DNA from: Bolinopsis microptera
Taxonomy: Eukaryota; Ctenophora; Tentaculata; Lobata; Bolinopsidae
Assembly (NCBI RefSeq): GCF_026151205.1
Contig: NC_087080.1
Span: forward strand, 5,931,096 to 5,995,095
Length of the DNA stretch: 64,000 nucleotides
Direction: 5' to 3'
Below, in pieces: positions 36,471 to 49,451 of the stretch; position 1 is the first letter of the stretch, and the number at the start of each line of letters is the position of its first letter. The translations under genes were made by a program, and so were the position numbers. Under the pieces are notes generated by a model. It had not been told where the DNA came from, ran no database searches, and saw only the letters and a program-made list of their open reading frames with translations.

Positions 36471-39400
36471 ACACAATGGCCGCATATCCTGAAGAGCTAA
36501 GGTACATGCATATTTCCAGATTTATTGGTACCCTGCACTTGAGCATGATAATCAAAATTTATATTGCCATGGAAACAAAACTTCACTGCAACTGTGGAGT
36601 CACAATTCCATTTCTATGATTAGGAATACAGTAATTTGTGACATTTATGTCTCGAAATGAAATGCCAGGGCCAACATGTAAAGTTATGCCACTTTTAAGT
36701 AACTTTAACATAATCATTAATCACTTGTTTCATAATTTCCCTCCCAACCCTCTACTTTGTCAGCTGTCACTTCTACGTCAGTTACAGTATAGGAGTATAC
36801 TCAGTTTGTTTTATGCCCTTTAAAAAGACGGAGCCTTCAAATGAAGAAAATGTAAGACAGCAAGGCTTCAAAATTAAAAAATTAAAGACGCCAGAACAGG
36901 TCTCAAATTAGATCAGATATAATTAAGCACATTTCCACACTGACCTTACTTCTACCAGAAAACTTTAGGATGGGTTGCGATGAATTAAAGACAGCGAAGC
37001 CTTTAAAATGATCAAAATTAAAGACGCTGAAGTCTTCGCCAAAATTAACCGTATTTATAAAACAAACTGAGCTGAGTGTATTTAAAGAAAGACTTGACTA
37101 CATGTTTTACGTAAACACGGAAACTCAGTTAGCAGCTCCATCTTGAAGGGACTAGCTCGTGATCAGAAGGTTACAGATTTTATACCTGCTTGTGCCATCA
37201 ATCACAGAGAATGCGCTAAGGATTTCTGTGCAAATTCCTCCGGTCGACTCAGTACAGACGAATGATCGGGAAATCGGTGATTGAGGGTTAAATGAGGAGG
37301 GGCTCCAAATGAGGAGGGACATCTAAAAGTGATCGATGCTTTACATCTATTATCAAGACTTTTCAATTTTACCCAGGCCCAGCAGACATATTTCACAGCA
37401 GACATTTCTCTGGTATAAAGTGCAAATGATAATTAATAACATTTACGGTCGTTCTAAGAGCTGTATTAATATAATATAAGTTTATTTGCATATTTTGGCG
37501 ATCAATTTGTGCAAGTGCTGCTTCAACTCATCAATACATTTTAAATAAGCATTTATGAGGCATTAACCACAATCAATTTCTTAAACGTTTTACTGCTCAT
37601 GTTCTTGCAAAAAATAAGTTTAATGTTGATTGACGATGTCAACCCATCGAGATCGTTGCTCTGCAATGTATTTATTAATCATGTAATAAATATTGGTGAA
37701 GAGGGTCGCAATTATATTTTGTAGGTTTATAACCTACCAATTAGACGCGCACCGGGTTGGACTCGTCGACGGTCTAATATTTGAAACAAATATTTTATGA
37801 GTATCACCTGTTAAAATTATATTTTGACCATTCTGTGTACATTTGTAAATTGGAAATGCTGATTTCGATTTTAATGGTAAGTATTCAAAGTTAAAGTGCA
37901 CAAATTTGTATTGATACAATCTTCACGAATACTTTAAAATCAAAACTAACTTGAATTCTAAAGCATAAACAGCTCAACTACCGTTTTACAAGCTTGTCAC
38001 GTGCGCGCGTCTGACAAAAATGGTTATTTGCTCATAACTCGTTAAGAAAATGATTGTTGTATGTTTATAACCTACCAGGACGAGCGCCGAGTAGAAAAAA
38101 TATTTTACGAGTATTCACCCGTTAATCAAAATCTAATCGCGATCGCCATCGGCGAAAAAATAATTTGTAGTGCAATTTGCTTGACCATTGACGGACGAGA
38201 CCAATCACTGATCACCAATGCGCATCGCTCTTTTCGAGCTAGTAGTGAGCAATAATCTAGCAAGCTAGGCCCGGTAATATTGTAATAGTTTACCTGGGGA
38301 CCCCAGGCTATTGTGTTTATAAACATATAAAGACTCGGCAGAATGACAGGCTGAGCGCCGCCCAGCTATGTAATAGTATAAAGCAATAAACTAGCAAGCA
38401 CTGTATTAATAGCGTGCAAGGCACTATATAATAACCACCTTTACCGAAATCATAGTTCACTTATCTTGAGTACAGTTTTAAATTAGCGCGGCGTAATAAC
38501 CGGAAAAAATTATTTGGATTGAACAAAGTAAAAAATAGTAAGTAGAAGGAAGTAAAAATATTTTGACTTTTTTAAATTATTTAGTTTTGGGTTTTATTTA
38601 TGCTCACTAGGAATAAATATTAAAAAAGCGATACCCAGCAAACCCTACCATCTGGGGTATATCTCCAAAAGTAAAATAGATAGAACCTTCCGGTTTTCAA
38701 CAAAATTTCCGTCTCGTGAATTTACAGTTGGCTCCCCAGGAGCCAAATTGGGGACAACGTAGATTCTGAATTAAACCGAAAAGTTTGATTTTGGGCTAAA
38801 TAAATGATCACAGCTTTTAAACTTTGCAAAGAAATGTCGTTGTCATGACTACTAGGCTCAATGCAGCGTGCGAAAGGTAAACTTGACGTGACGCGCGACG
38901 CCATACGTGCTGTTGAAAATCTATCACCTCTAGCAAGCCCAGCAGGCGGTAAGGTTTTCTGGGTATGATTTATGATTTGAAAAACGGTGCCGCTTTGACG
39001 TGCCGCACAAATTATTATGTTTGCTCTGCACTTCGATTTACGAAATCGCGCGCACTGGGTCAGTTTCAGTTTAATAACAATGACACCCCGGCGAATGCCG
39101 CGGGCTTCATATTGCTACGCGAGTCAAAACAATTTTTAGGCTGAAATTCGTCAAGAGATCGATTGTAATTTCGTTCACGAACCTTTTAAAGATATTTGAC
39201 AGTGCCGATTCCATCCCTTAAAGGATTTTCAATAGTGCCGAGGAAAAATAAAACATCAAATTCATTCATCTGAATATTAGTAAAGGTTATAATGATATCA
39301 AATCAACATTTCAAACGCGTACAATCATTAACCCTAATCAAGTATTGTCAACTGTGATCAAAGATCATAGCAAAGTATGCTATCCTATATGTAAGCTACA

Positions 39401-40928
39401 ATGAGGAAGAAACAGCATTATACAACAGTATTACAATAATAAATATAGGTATAATATCAAAATGTAACTATTACTGCTTACAAGACAACTATAGTTAAAA
39501 GATTGGCTTAGAAGATTTAAAATTGACATGAAATTTATTTGCGGTTTATTTTAGAATGCAACACAAACACTGTACACATCAAATAGAATCTTTAAAAACA
39601 TAAAAAAAGAGATCATTCACTATTTGTCATCACATATTACTATTGTGGAAATACCACCTAAGAACGTATCTGACAACGGTTTAGTAGCGTAGACGAGTAA
39701 TCTGTAAGCTATGAGATCAGGCAGCGAATGAGGGACGTCCATGGTTCGATGCCGGTCGTGGTATTTTGAACATTTTGTGAAATTCATCACTGCTTGAGAG
39801 GGTCCACTTCCAGTTACCGATTTTCTCCCCACAAAACATGTATTCATTCTCAGCTTGATCTGACGTATTTTCCAATATAGCTTTTCCATGTTCCAATGAA
39901 TTGTTAATCTTCAAATTTGAGATCAGCAGTCGGGTTCTGAAATATCAAATTCATTTAATTTTAACGTCAACGGGCAAGTAATTCTTCTACTAGTAAAATT
40001 GTGGTTTCCAGTTTCGGGCAAATTTTCAATATAGCTACATATCAAATTAGTAATGGAAGGGCCCTCCTACTTCCATTTATGTTTGTGGTCAGTTATGAAT
40101 GATTCGATGCACGTGCAAATAGCGCGCGGCTTTGTGCGCGCAAATTTTATCAAAGCTTGCGCCAAATCTGTATCATGCCTTTGGTTTGTTTAAAATTTTA
40201 TCAAATTCTCGAAGACTTTCGTCCCAATTTTTTGTTCCGAAAATGTTCCAAAATTCCGGATTCATCAACTCTTAGAATATATGTCAATAGAATCCACGTT
40301 TTAGAAAACCTCGAGACAACTTTTAAACATTCTTTTAGTTTTAATTGTTATATTTATCCATTAAGTAAAGTAGACTTGACCTGCGATCCTGATGGGTAAC
40401 AGTTGCGGTGGTCCTTTTAATGTGGTATGTTCCAAAACTGCTGTTAGCCCGAATTTGTGTTGTGATTTATTTCGTCGGTTTATATCCCTTCAACCTGAGG
40501 TATTTATTGTTAGACTAACAAAAAATTTACTCAAAGCTGTCTTTCTTAAAATTGTGTGAAATAGTCTTAAAATAGTTTCATAATTGTGACATAGAGTACT
40601 GAGATGAATTTTTCTTACTGGTGGAATTCCTGAGTGAGTTGTTCTGGAATGTTCTAGATGAAAACATGCTGTAATGAATGTAATGTATTATACATTTATG
40701 GCGCCATGGACATCTAACTTGTGAACATTAATTTCAATGTTTATATTATGTACATAATTATCTGATATTTAGACAATTATATGTTAGCGTACTATTAAAT
40801 ATGCTATAATAACTAAGATAACCGTACTCTATTATGACTTTGAATTCTCTCGGGTTACCGGGATATAGGGGAACCATCCCCCCCGATAATTTTCGTACCT
40901 TTTAAAACCTACTATGTATTTAGTTTTC
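36471..40928. other. Intergenic, dispersed repeats
   Basis: No confident gene. Repeats seen: 'gtttataacctacca' followed by 'tatttta(t/c)gagtat' at about 37727-37815 and 38062-38130; 'accccaggctatt' with 'gagcgccgcccag' at 38298-38365, shared with 19590-20250; 'gttaaatgaggaggg' blocks at 37286-37305 and 41449-41465; 'gccgcgggcttcat' at about 39098-39111, found inverted at 46864-46877. A tRNA-like B-box segment, 'ggttcgatgccgg', is near 39743-39755. Confidence 0.45.
39717..39945 (-). CDS. Possible terminal exon, unrecognised
   Basis: A reverse-strand frame reads from an acceptor-like 'aatatttcag' (about 39939) through 'NNSLEHGKAILENTSDQAEN', 'FCGEKIGNWKWTLSSSDEF' and 'HKMFKIPRP' to a stop near 39717. 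No domain recognised and no upstream exon found. The part near 39685-39765 resembles a tRNA-type SINE head, so it may be repeat sequence. Confidence 0.2.
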
Positions 40929-43900
40929 ATGGATCAAACAGATGATGAGTCAGACTCAAACATACAAGACGCCATAGCTTTGGAGACCATCGAAACAGGT
41001 ACTCTTTGAATCTAGAAATTAACACCGTAAAATAAATATCTATCATAAAAATGTAGACCATCGGAAAAGGTACTCTTCGAATCTAGAAATTGATATCTTA
41101 AAATAGATATATTTCATTTAAAAGAGTAATTAATGCAACAAAATCATTTCTCAGGACACCCACTAATGTTTAATATAAATATACCTTGTTATAGTGTCAT
41201 TATTTCGTAGTTTATCGACAAAACAGATAGGAACCGTTCACATATTACGTTATCACGTCAATTAGTCAATTTTGAACCCCTGTCCCCTTCCTACCTTCAT
41301 AATCATTTTTACACAATAGCTATTGTGTCAAAATAAAACAAGCGTAATCTTTTGGAACCCCTCGGCTGAATAAGTCAACGACCACTTACGCACATCCAGG
41401 ACGTTCTAGTATCGGTTAATTCAGCAGAATGATAGGCAACTTGATTGACGGTTAAATGAGGAGGGAGCCTGATGGGATACCCCTTAGAACGACCACATAG
41501 TAGTGTTCTGTAAAAAAGGGCGGTCGAACTATTCGATTACCCTGTAGAATTAGAAGTCTAAGAACTCCAAATTAAAAACATTAATCAAACGTGCAGCGAC
41601 ATCCAGCTCCCACGATATTTTATAGAATTGACAGTGGCACAAAACATGGCTATAATTATATTGGCTATTGTATAAACCCTTGCATTTTGCAAATTAAAAA
41701 AGAACTTGAAATAGTCACGCGAAAAATTTACCCCTCCATTTCATGCTTCTTTTTCATGTGACTATTTAAAGTCCTTTTATGTTTAAAATTTTTGATGCAC
41801 AACAAACATGGATGTCGCTGCACACTTCTGTGGACGTCCTGGATGTGCGCTCTGAGCCTGTGCCTATCTGTGTGGGATATACCACAGATGGCACAGTTAA
41901 ATTTTGCTGGGCGTACTTCATCATGTACGCTCCTTACGTGCTTTCTTAGGCTTTGACGGTGATTGTAATGTTTATGACATACATTACAAATGTGCTCTTC
42001 TGCTGAGGAGGGCGGAAATCTTAGAACTAGTATATAGTAACTTAATTGCAATAGTTGTAATGTCAACAGTATTGAACAGAATTTAAAAACTGAATGCTAT
42101 CAAAATTTCCTCGCAGAACCTGGAAAAAAAAGAAAGCCACGCAGAAGGAAGTCCAATTTATCAAGGAAGAAGAATTCGAAACGGAATGCTCAAATTCTAG
42201 TGTCAGGAAATGTGAGTGACAATTTCTCCAATTAGAATGAATGCGTATGAAAACAAAACCAGGCATTACAGGAATTCATAGTTAATATTATACTGCTGGT
42301 AGGTGTTATCTTGATATCCCGTGAGGCCCGGTATATAGACTAGAGGTTTGACTGTACATTCATAATATTCACTTTACAGAAACGGGATACTCCAGATGCC
42401 CTCGGATTTGTCAATAATCTAACCAAGACCAACAAACTTCAACATGCGTGCACGATAGGGGATCTGGACGAAACCCGGAGACTTATGGAAAATCTAAGTT
42501 ACTCTCAGTTGTTAAAACGAGACACAAGTGGTGATACAGCCCTTCATAACGCGATAATTAACGGTAAATGACTCCACAGTAATACAGTAAACAACTGCTT
42601 TACGCTTATCAATAATACTGAAGTGACTTTAAAAAGAAGAATGTGGAAAACAGCATTGACCATATTATTCATATGCCTCTTTCTAGGTCATGTGGGGTGC
42701 GCAATGATATTACTGAACAACCCGGTGATGGAATTAAATGAAGATCTAAGCAGGGAGTTGCTCACGCTTTGTAGACCGGACATGATTTTAGTGCGAGACT
42801 TCTTGGAAAAACAACAGATTGAGGTAAGAGATGTTCGTAACTGAACTGACACTTTCAAAAAGATAATAAATTGAAGTTTAGGAACACCACTATAAAGCTT
42901 ATACTCAGATGTTAATAAATTTGTATGAATGTTAAGGGTTCAGTCTTAAGTAACCAGGGTTGTGAAAAACGTTTATGGCAAAAAACTTGCCAGTAGTGTT
43001 GACTGTTGAATACTCTTGCTTTCTAAGTTGCTATACATGTAACACGAATAACTAAGAGGGGTGAGAATCAGCTGCAGTTTCATTTTTCTATCAGTAAGCA
43101 AGAAATGAGATAATTATGACCATGCCACCTACAAAGAGAGCAACATCAGATGTTAAATAAAGTAAAGATCATACTTGCACCTGATACAGAGCAGTAAAAA
43201 CTTTAAATGAAATTACAATGCATCTATATATAAGTATTTGATTTTAAACGACGTTTTGGTTATAAATACTTTCTGGAAATATCAAATATGAAACATCTTA
43301 ATATGAGCTGATTTATCATTTAAGTTAAAGAGGATGGTAGTGGACATTTTACTAAAATTCCCAATCCTAGTTTAACTTAGCTATGGATGTTCTGTGTAGG
43401 GCTGTAGCATATCAAATTTCAAGCTGAGACTGCTTCAAAATTGAAAAGATTGAATGCGTATCAGAATCGTATCAAGGCACCAAATAAACACAAAGAGCAG
43501 CAGGATTACAGTATCGAAGGTGAAAATACTGAGCAGAGAGAGAGAGCCGACATAGCTATAGTCAACGCGACTTAGAAGTTAAACAAGAAGTGACTGTACG
43601 GCTGGGTGTAACTTATTAGTTATTGCTCGATGTATCAGAGCGCGTCTCAGTCTCGCACGTGTTGCTCAGCTGCTACACATATTATAATCTGACAGCATAA
43701 TATAGCAGAGTCTAGAATGTTCGCTTAACTACAATTATAAAGTGAGGATGTGTGATGGATCGTTTCGATACTTTGCAGTTCTAATAGGAATGTAAGTGTA
43801 CTGTGTACAGTGTAACTGAAGACTGCAATCTGCTTAACATAAATATGGATGCAACAATATATTATATATCTATTTCAGGCAATTCAATATCAAGAAGATC

Positions 43901-44214
43901 AACAGTTCGAAAGGCAGAAGCAACAACAGAAAGAGGTTTAAGATAATGTTTTTAAGTATTCATTCCCCGCAATAAACGAGTAGATCTGTCGCACTGCAAC
44001 TGCATCAACAAACCGGTTTATAGACTTATCTGAACGTAACTAACACTGTGTATAAGTATTACAAAGCGCTTCATTGATTTTAATTTTTAACAATTAACAC
44101 TTTTTCCAGAGAACTTCTCAATATGGTAGACAAGTCGTTCGCAACATCGCAGATAAGCATATGGCGAAGGGAATACGCCTATTTCTCTTTTCCCGATGCC
44201 TACAAACAGTTTAA
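40929..44214 (+). CDS. Small ankyrin-repeat protein with basic N-terminus
   Basis: Exons 40929-40998, 42117-42211, 42380-42563, 42687-42823, 43879-43935 and a terminal exon from 44110. All are GT-AG and in phase. Exon 1 is acidic ('MDQTDDESDSNIQDAIAL'). Exon 2 is a strong nuclear-localisation-type block ('KKRKPRRRKSNLSRKKNSKR'). Exons 3-4 encode ankyrin-like units ('LQHACTIGDLDETRRLMEN', 'DTSGDTALHNAIINGHVG', 'CAMILLNN'). Exon 5 is Gln-rich ('FERQKQQQKE'). Read in phase, the exon at 44110 stops at 44212-44214 after 34 codons, while a different frame of the same exon opens the next gene. So the 3' end is uncertain: there may be two genes, or one gene with a frame error. Probably a nuclear scaffold; no orthologue recognised. 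Confidence 0.6.
40983..41091 (+). repeat. Tandem duplication including the exon 1 donor site
   Basis: 'gaccatcgaaacaggtactc' with 'tctagaaatt' (40984-41020) is repeated as 'gaccatcggaaaaggtactc' with 'tctagaaatt' (41056-41090). The second copy keeps the AG|GTACTC donor context, giving a possible alternative 5' splice site about 72 bp downstream. Confidence 0.7.
41728..42016 (-). CDS. C2H2 zinc-finger exon (three fingers), gene incomplete
   Basis: Reverse-strand frame with three C2H2 units: 'CNVCHKHYNHRQSLRKHVRS', then 'CAICGISHTDRHRLRAHIQD' and 'CLLCIKNFKHKRTLNSHMKK', spacers of normal length, stop at 41728. Fingers with C-x2-C and H-x4-H spacing bind DNA in transcription factors. The 5' limit is probably an acceptor in 'ccgccctcctcag' near 42012. 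Upstream exons are not identified; a short first-exon candidate is at 46152-46210 on the same strand. The exon lies antisense within intron 1 of the ankyrin gene. Confidence 0.7.
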
Positions 44215-45947
44215 AGAAACAAGCGAATATGCTGACGAAATGGAGCGTTTATTTGGCATAGTTTTCTACAATCCTCCAATGGTAGCAGGAAAGAAAACTT
44301 ATCAGCTGCTCGATTATACCCACAACGTGAACAGGTATTAAATTTGAATTCTTGCAGAAGTAAGTTAGTATGTAGTGTATGATTGAAGTCGGTAATGTGA
44401 TTGCAGCAAAGCCAAAAGTTAATTTTGAAATGAATGTTTGGAAAAAAACTAATATGCTAGTGTTACAGGCTTAGAACGTTTACATACTCCGGCCGTATTC
44501 CTGGAGTTAACCCTGACGCTTGGAAAGCAGTGGCTGGGACTAGAGACGGTTCAAACCGCCCCCGCACCAATCTAACAAGGTCTATGCTAGACCTGGGGGG
44601 TAAAGATCAAATGTCCATCAAACAGACTCGGACCTTTTATTCTCCAAAAGTTCAGGATGTTATGCGTGAGCTGGGGTAATAATCTTAACTTATTATTAAT
44701 TATATACAACTTATACTCAGCAGTGTGTAAACTAGTCATCCCAGAACATCGAAAACTAGGTAAGTACTAAGTAAGTGATTGGTGATGCATGAAGTGTAAA
44801 TTTCTCGTTTGATCACATTTTTTAATCCGCATTCCTGCAGATACTACCAAGAAGCCGATTGGGCAAAAGTTTGCTACGACTACCTAATTGGAGTAGATGA
44901 CCGATACATCCCTGTCAAAGAGCGGCTTCGAAGTTGGGTGGCAATGTGGGAAACCTTGACATCATTTGTTAGTTTACAGCAGTTTCCCCCTATCGGCAAG
45001 CATCTACCTATGTATAGGAGTAATACTAATAGTGATGAATTAGAGAAGGATACGGGTATGCCAAAGGTAAACAGTTTATCACATTTTTTGAGTTTTAATT
45101 TCTTCGCTTGTTATAGTGGGCAACATAGTGTGTAATCCTTTAAATAGTTTAAACTTTTCTACCATGAAACAATCCCATCTCAGACCGGTTATAACACACA
45201 GTAAATGCCAAGTTTACTCTCGTCGCAGTTAAAAATTGAACAGGCCTGTCAGTAATATTGTGACTCAAACAAATAAGTTGATACAGTTCTTAAATTTGTA
45301 ACAACAATAATTATCCTTAGGAGCTGTTTGAGGCGACACTGGCTGCAATCCAAGCTAGAGTACAGATTTACGGCGATTGTCCAGAAGGGTATGCTGCAAG
45401 AGCAGTGTCAAGTATCGATGTGGAGAACTTTCATGGCCAACTCCACCGGCAACACCACCACGGGGCTCAGACTGCTACAGTATGGGAGGTACAAGGGTCA
45501 CTTGCCCACCTAGCAGTAGCTACGAAGATCAAGAAGCTCCCCGCCTTCAGCAAACTCCTAGAGATACCAGAAGAAGACTCCTTCTACCCTCTCCCCTTTA
45601 CTGGAGAGAATCTCTCTCAGAAGCTCAAGCTAAAGGATTGTCTGTTCGATAAAACACCTGGCTCTAAGAAGAATAAAGAGGTTTGACATTTTAAACTTTT
45701 AAACATTGCTACATTCTTACTGAGGTCAGAGTTATATCAAAAGGTATTTAAGTTGCCAGCTAACAAGATTTTGAAACTTTAAAGTGCACCTTAGTTTTAA
45801 ATACAACTAGACGATAAACCTGCTGAAAAAGTGCGAAAATTAAAGACTTATTATTCCCAGGTTAGACCCAGGACGGTGAACGAGCCGCCCAGAGGTGCCG
45901 TTCCTGTTAGGACAGCCGGTTTCCACAAAAGGAATGAAGAAAGATAG
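44123..45947 (+). CDS. Unrecognised multi-exon protein (at least 363 aa)
   Basis: Exons: 44123 (or 44110)-44334, 44469-44675, 44841-45066, 45321-45680, 45861-45947. All are GT-AG and phases agree, giving 363 aa from the ATG at 44123; the true N-terminus may be upstream. No signal peptide or membrane segment. Segments: 'YFSFPDAYKQFKETSEYADE'; 'FYNPPMVAGKKTYQLLDYTH'; an Arg/Ser/Thr-rich linker; 'YYQEADWAKVCYDYLIGVDD'; 'RLRSWVAMWETLTSFVSLQQ'; a conserved-looking 'AVSSIDVENFHGQLHRQHHH'; then a basic tail 'VRPRTVNEPPRGAVPVR'. 'SSIDVENF' recalls a motif I have seen in transposon-related host proteins of cnidarians, but I cannot place the family. Clean splicing and long open exons say it is real. 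Confidence 0.7.
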
Positions 45948-46151
45948 AACAATTTAAAATGTTTGATTGTGAAATGCATTACGTTTATTTTTTTTGTTTT
46001 CCGATATATGTTTGAAGAGTTGACTTCAAGTTTTAGTAGAGTTTAGATAAAATGACTGACACACAATGTTACTTATTTTACCCTTTTCCAGAGAGTACGA
46101 TTTTAAATACTATGATTAATGAAAGCATGCTATTAAAAATAGAGTACATAC

Positions 46152-46210
46152 CATTGTTCGAAGTCTGCAAAATCGGACGGGCTGACGATTGTTATCGGCT
46201 GCGTTCTCAT
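46152..46210 (-). CDS. Candidate first coding exon, gene unknown
   Basis: Reverse strand ATG at 46210 opens 'MRTQPITIVSPSDFADFEQ' and ends at a good donor (TG|gtatgtac). Following exons would be to the left on the reverse strand; the only candidate seen is the zinc-finger exon at 41728-42016. Very short, so low confidence. Confidence 0.25.
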
Positions 46211-48963
46211 ATTTGAGCTAATTTAAAATATAGAAGGTTAAACGACTATCAATTATATCAGACAGCATCAGCAAAAACTCTATCCAATAATGAACATAGC
46301 ATAGGTGATGTAAGCAGTTTCCATCGAGCAACAGTGGACGATGAACAGTTTAACTAAATCGCAAACACAGCGTACATCAACATATTTGTATTATTAACAC
46401 AGCGTGTAAAACAGATGACGCGCGTTGAACACAAGCGAATTCAAACTGTCAAATTTGACGCTGGCTCCAATATCAGGAAAGAATCATGAAACCAAGGCAA
46501 CTTGATTCTATTATCCAACGCGACATTGGTTTGAGCGCATTATCGACACGTTTTAAATGCGCAGAACACTTTTGTGCGCGGCACTAGCATTTTAAATTTT
46601 CAAAATTCAAATCATAGCCAGAGTTATGGTTATTTTTCAAGACAAATTTTGAGGCAAATTTTACGTGTAAATTATCCATTTTTCATTCATGATCACTCAT
46701 AATTTGAACAATTTACCTTGGATTGAATTGAACTCTTCAGTATTCGATGATTAAAACAATTGTTTTAAGAACAGAGTAGTTTTAAAGCTAAACATTCGCA
46801 ATTTGTCTTAACAGGAGTCTTGGGAGAATTATAAAAATGAAATTTAAACGTTTTAGCGGCGCATGAAGCCCGCGGCTTTCGCTGGGGTGAATGATCATGA
46901 CAATGTTGCAATTAGATTTTAAAACTTTTCTGCTAACGCGTTTATGAACGTTGGTTTTTTTAAAGGACAAAAGTTTTAGCAGTTGATGCACAAAAATGTA
47001 TTTTAATGTTAATTCTTTCTTAATTAGAAATCTTAACAAGTGTGTTTATCCCTATGCACGGCACTCTTTTCGAGCTTTTTCATATGTGAAGGGAACCGAG
47101 CAAGAAACTAGCAAGATAGGTTATGCTTGGTCAGCTCAGATGATTTCATGCTTGATACGAATTTGTTCTAGCTACTAGTTGATGTACCTCACTGTAAGAG
47201 TTAATGTAGGGTTGATGACTGCTCAATATATACAGGGTACATGTACACCTTACAGAGTCGCGATGGTGTTTCTTTTGAAGATCTTTTTACGTTAAACACT
47301 TCGTAGGCCTTTGCAATATCCTGATTTAGACGTAAGAAAGACAAAAAACAAGGAGGGATCCGGATCCATCCTCGTTTTTTTCTTGGTAGGCCTACCAAGA
47401 TTAAAGATTTTCGATCTTGTTGGGGTATCCTTTATATTAGTTATTTATACATTTTAGTTTACCATAACTTTATACAATAAAGTTATAACGCGAACGTATA
47501 CTATCTAATTGTTGTACAGAGCTTTGTACAAGAATGCAAAAGACGTTTGGTTATACGATCTAACAAACATATTTTCAAGCCTCAGTTTATCGACCCCTGA
47601 TTTGCTGTAAACCCCATATTACTTCACCCCGGCCAAGCCCTTCCCTTCCCGCTAAAATGTTGGAAAAATGTCCTCCTTTTTAATTTGATATCATAAGATC
47701 CTTCGAAATACGTCTCATAAATCGATGCTGATGTCCAGTAAACTTGTCAGGCTCGTTAATTCTACTTTCTACCCCTTACCTAAGTGCTTGTGAACCATAA
47801 TCCACAATTCACTGTCTTGTTTTCCTTTGCCCAAACTGTACGATAGATAGGGGTTTTACTGTAATTGTTTTATCTGTTCTGTAGTTATTTCAAGATTTAA
47901 ACAACAATTTCAAGATAACAACAATTCTATTTAGTATCAATTAAAGCAAACAAAAATATATTTTATATATTAACTAGCACGATTTTTAGACCAGATATCT
48001 TAGGGGACTTGGAATAGAAGAAAGTGGCTAGAAGGTATATACCTTTTACTAAAATACGTCGAAAAGAATCCAGGGTGATACAGTATCGGAAAGTGCACAC
48101 CGTGAAGTTTACGCACCCACCTTTGTCTTCTGAATTCTTGGTTTGGTAGACATTTATGTGAACTTGGTCGTTTATACTCCAAGTCCCTTTGTTAAAAAAG
48201 TAATATAATTTATCACTGGAGTTAACCTTATTCAATAATAACAATATCAACTTAAAGCTCACCTGTTTAGAAAGTCCTTTGATTTGTACTGAGTAACTAA
48301 TCCTTTATTGAAGGTTAAGATTTAATTAAAATGTTTATCTTATAGCAGGTCAATTTCACGCTTTAAATTAAATTATTTTAGGCTATTAGTTTTCAAGGAT
48401 TTTTGGGCAACATTTAAGGTAATAATCTTCTTTTTTTTTTGCGTTTCACTGTGTCTGCCAACAAAATTGTAGTGTAGGTCGGAAAAGGAGGCTCTATCCT
48501 GGGACACCAACATTTTTTGGGTTGGCACCCGGGAGAAAGCTACCTTATTCTTTGTATTTTGTCTCAAGTACTAGAGCATCTTTTCTTCTCTTTTTTACTG
48601 TCTCTACTTTTATGTTGCCCAGATTGTTTGGTATGACTGTATTGGATTTTCAGATATAATCTTTATCATCAGTTACTGTTCTGCAGTAAACTTCTTCAAT
48701 CAATTTTTATTGTATATTGGAAACTTCAGATTGTTTGTATATTTGGAGTCTATAGAATTTCTATGGATTTTTTAAGGAATTTTTATTGAGTTTTTATAGA
48801 ATTTTTAATACATCAGGGAATTTCATTTTTATAAACCTGATTTTTAAATTTGTTAGGCTGTTGAGTTTCATACTGTGATTTCTGTATATTTGGAGTTATA
48901 TATATTTGGAGTCTCATACATGTAGATTTCTTGTGGTCATCATCTATTTTTCATATGTTTTGT

Positions 48964-49451
48964 TAGAAAACCTGCTAACCTTTCTTGGATATCTTCTTGT
49001 TAAAGGTGTTTCTGCCTTATTTAGTCAGGATTTAACTTGTAGCTATAAACTTCCGTTTTTAATTCCAGTCCAAGGCGAGATGCACGATCTCTACTGTCAT
49101 TTAGGTATCATTTACAGCTGAGCATAAGGGTTAAATTTAAATTATTTAACCTTTTGGTGCTGTATCAAAATAACATTAATTTATTATTATTATTATTATT
49201 ATTAGAAAACCTGCTAACCCTTCTTGGATATCTGCTTGTTAGGTGCATCTGCCTTATTTAGTCACGTTATATTTTACAGTTTTTATCTCCTGTTTTCTGA
49301 ACAGTTTCTTGTTCCACCTCCGTCTAAGGCAAAGATGCACACTCTCGTTAATTTAAGTATCTTTTACAGCTGTGCATAAGGGTTAAATTTAAATTATTTA
49401 ACCTTTTGGTGCTGTATAAAAATAACATTAATTTATTATTATTATTATTAT
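48964..49451. repeat. Tandem duplication, ~240-bp unit with (ATT)n ends
   Basis: Unit 1 (48964-49200) and unit 2 (49202-49451) both run from 'agaaaacctgctaacc' through 'cataagggttaaatttaaat' and 'ccttttggtgctgtat' to a run of TTA/ATT repeats. The 3' parts are nearly identical; the middles differ. Confidence 0.8.

Noticed and set aside
39685-39765. tRNA-like segment with 'ggttcgatgcc'
   Set aside because: No complete tRNA fold by eye; possible SINE head only.
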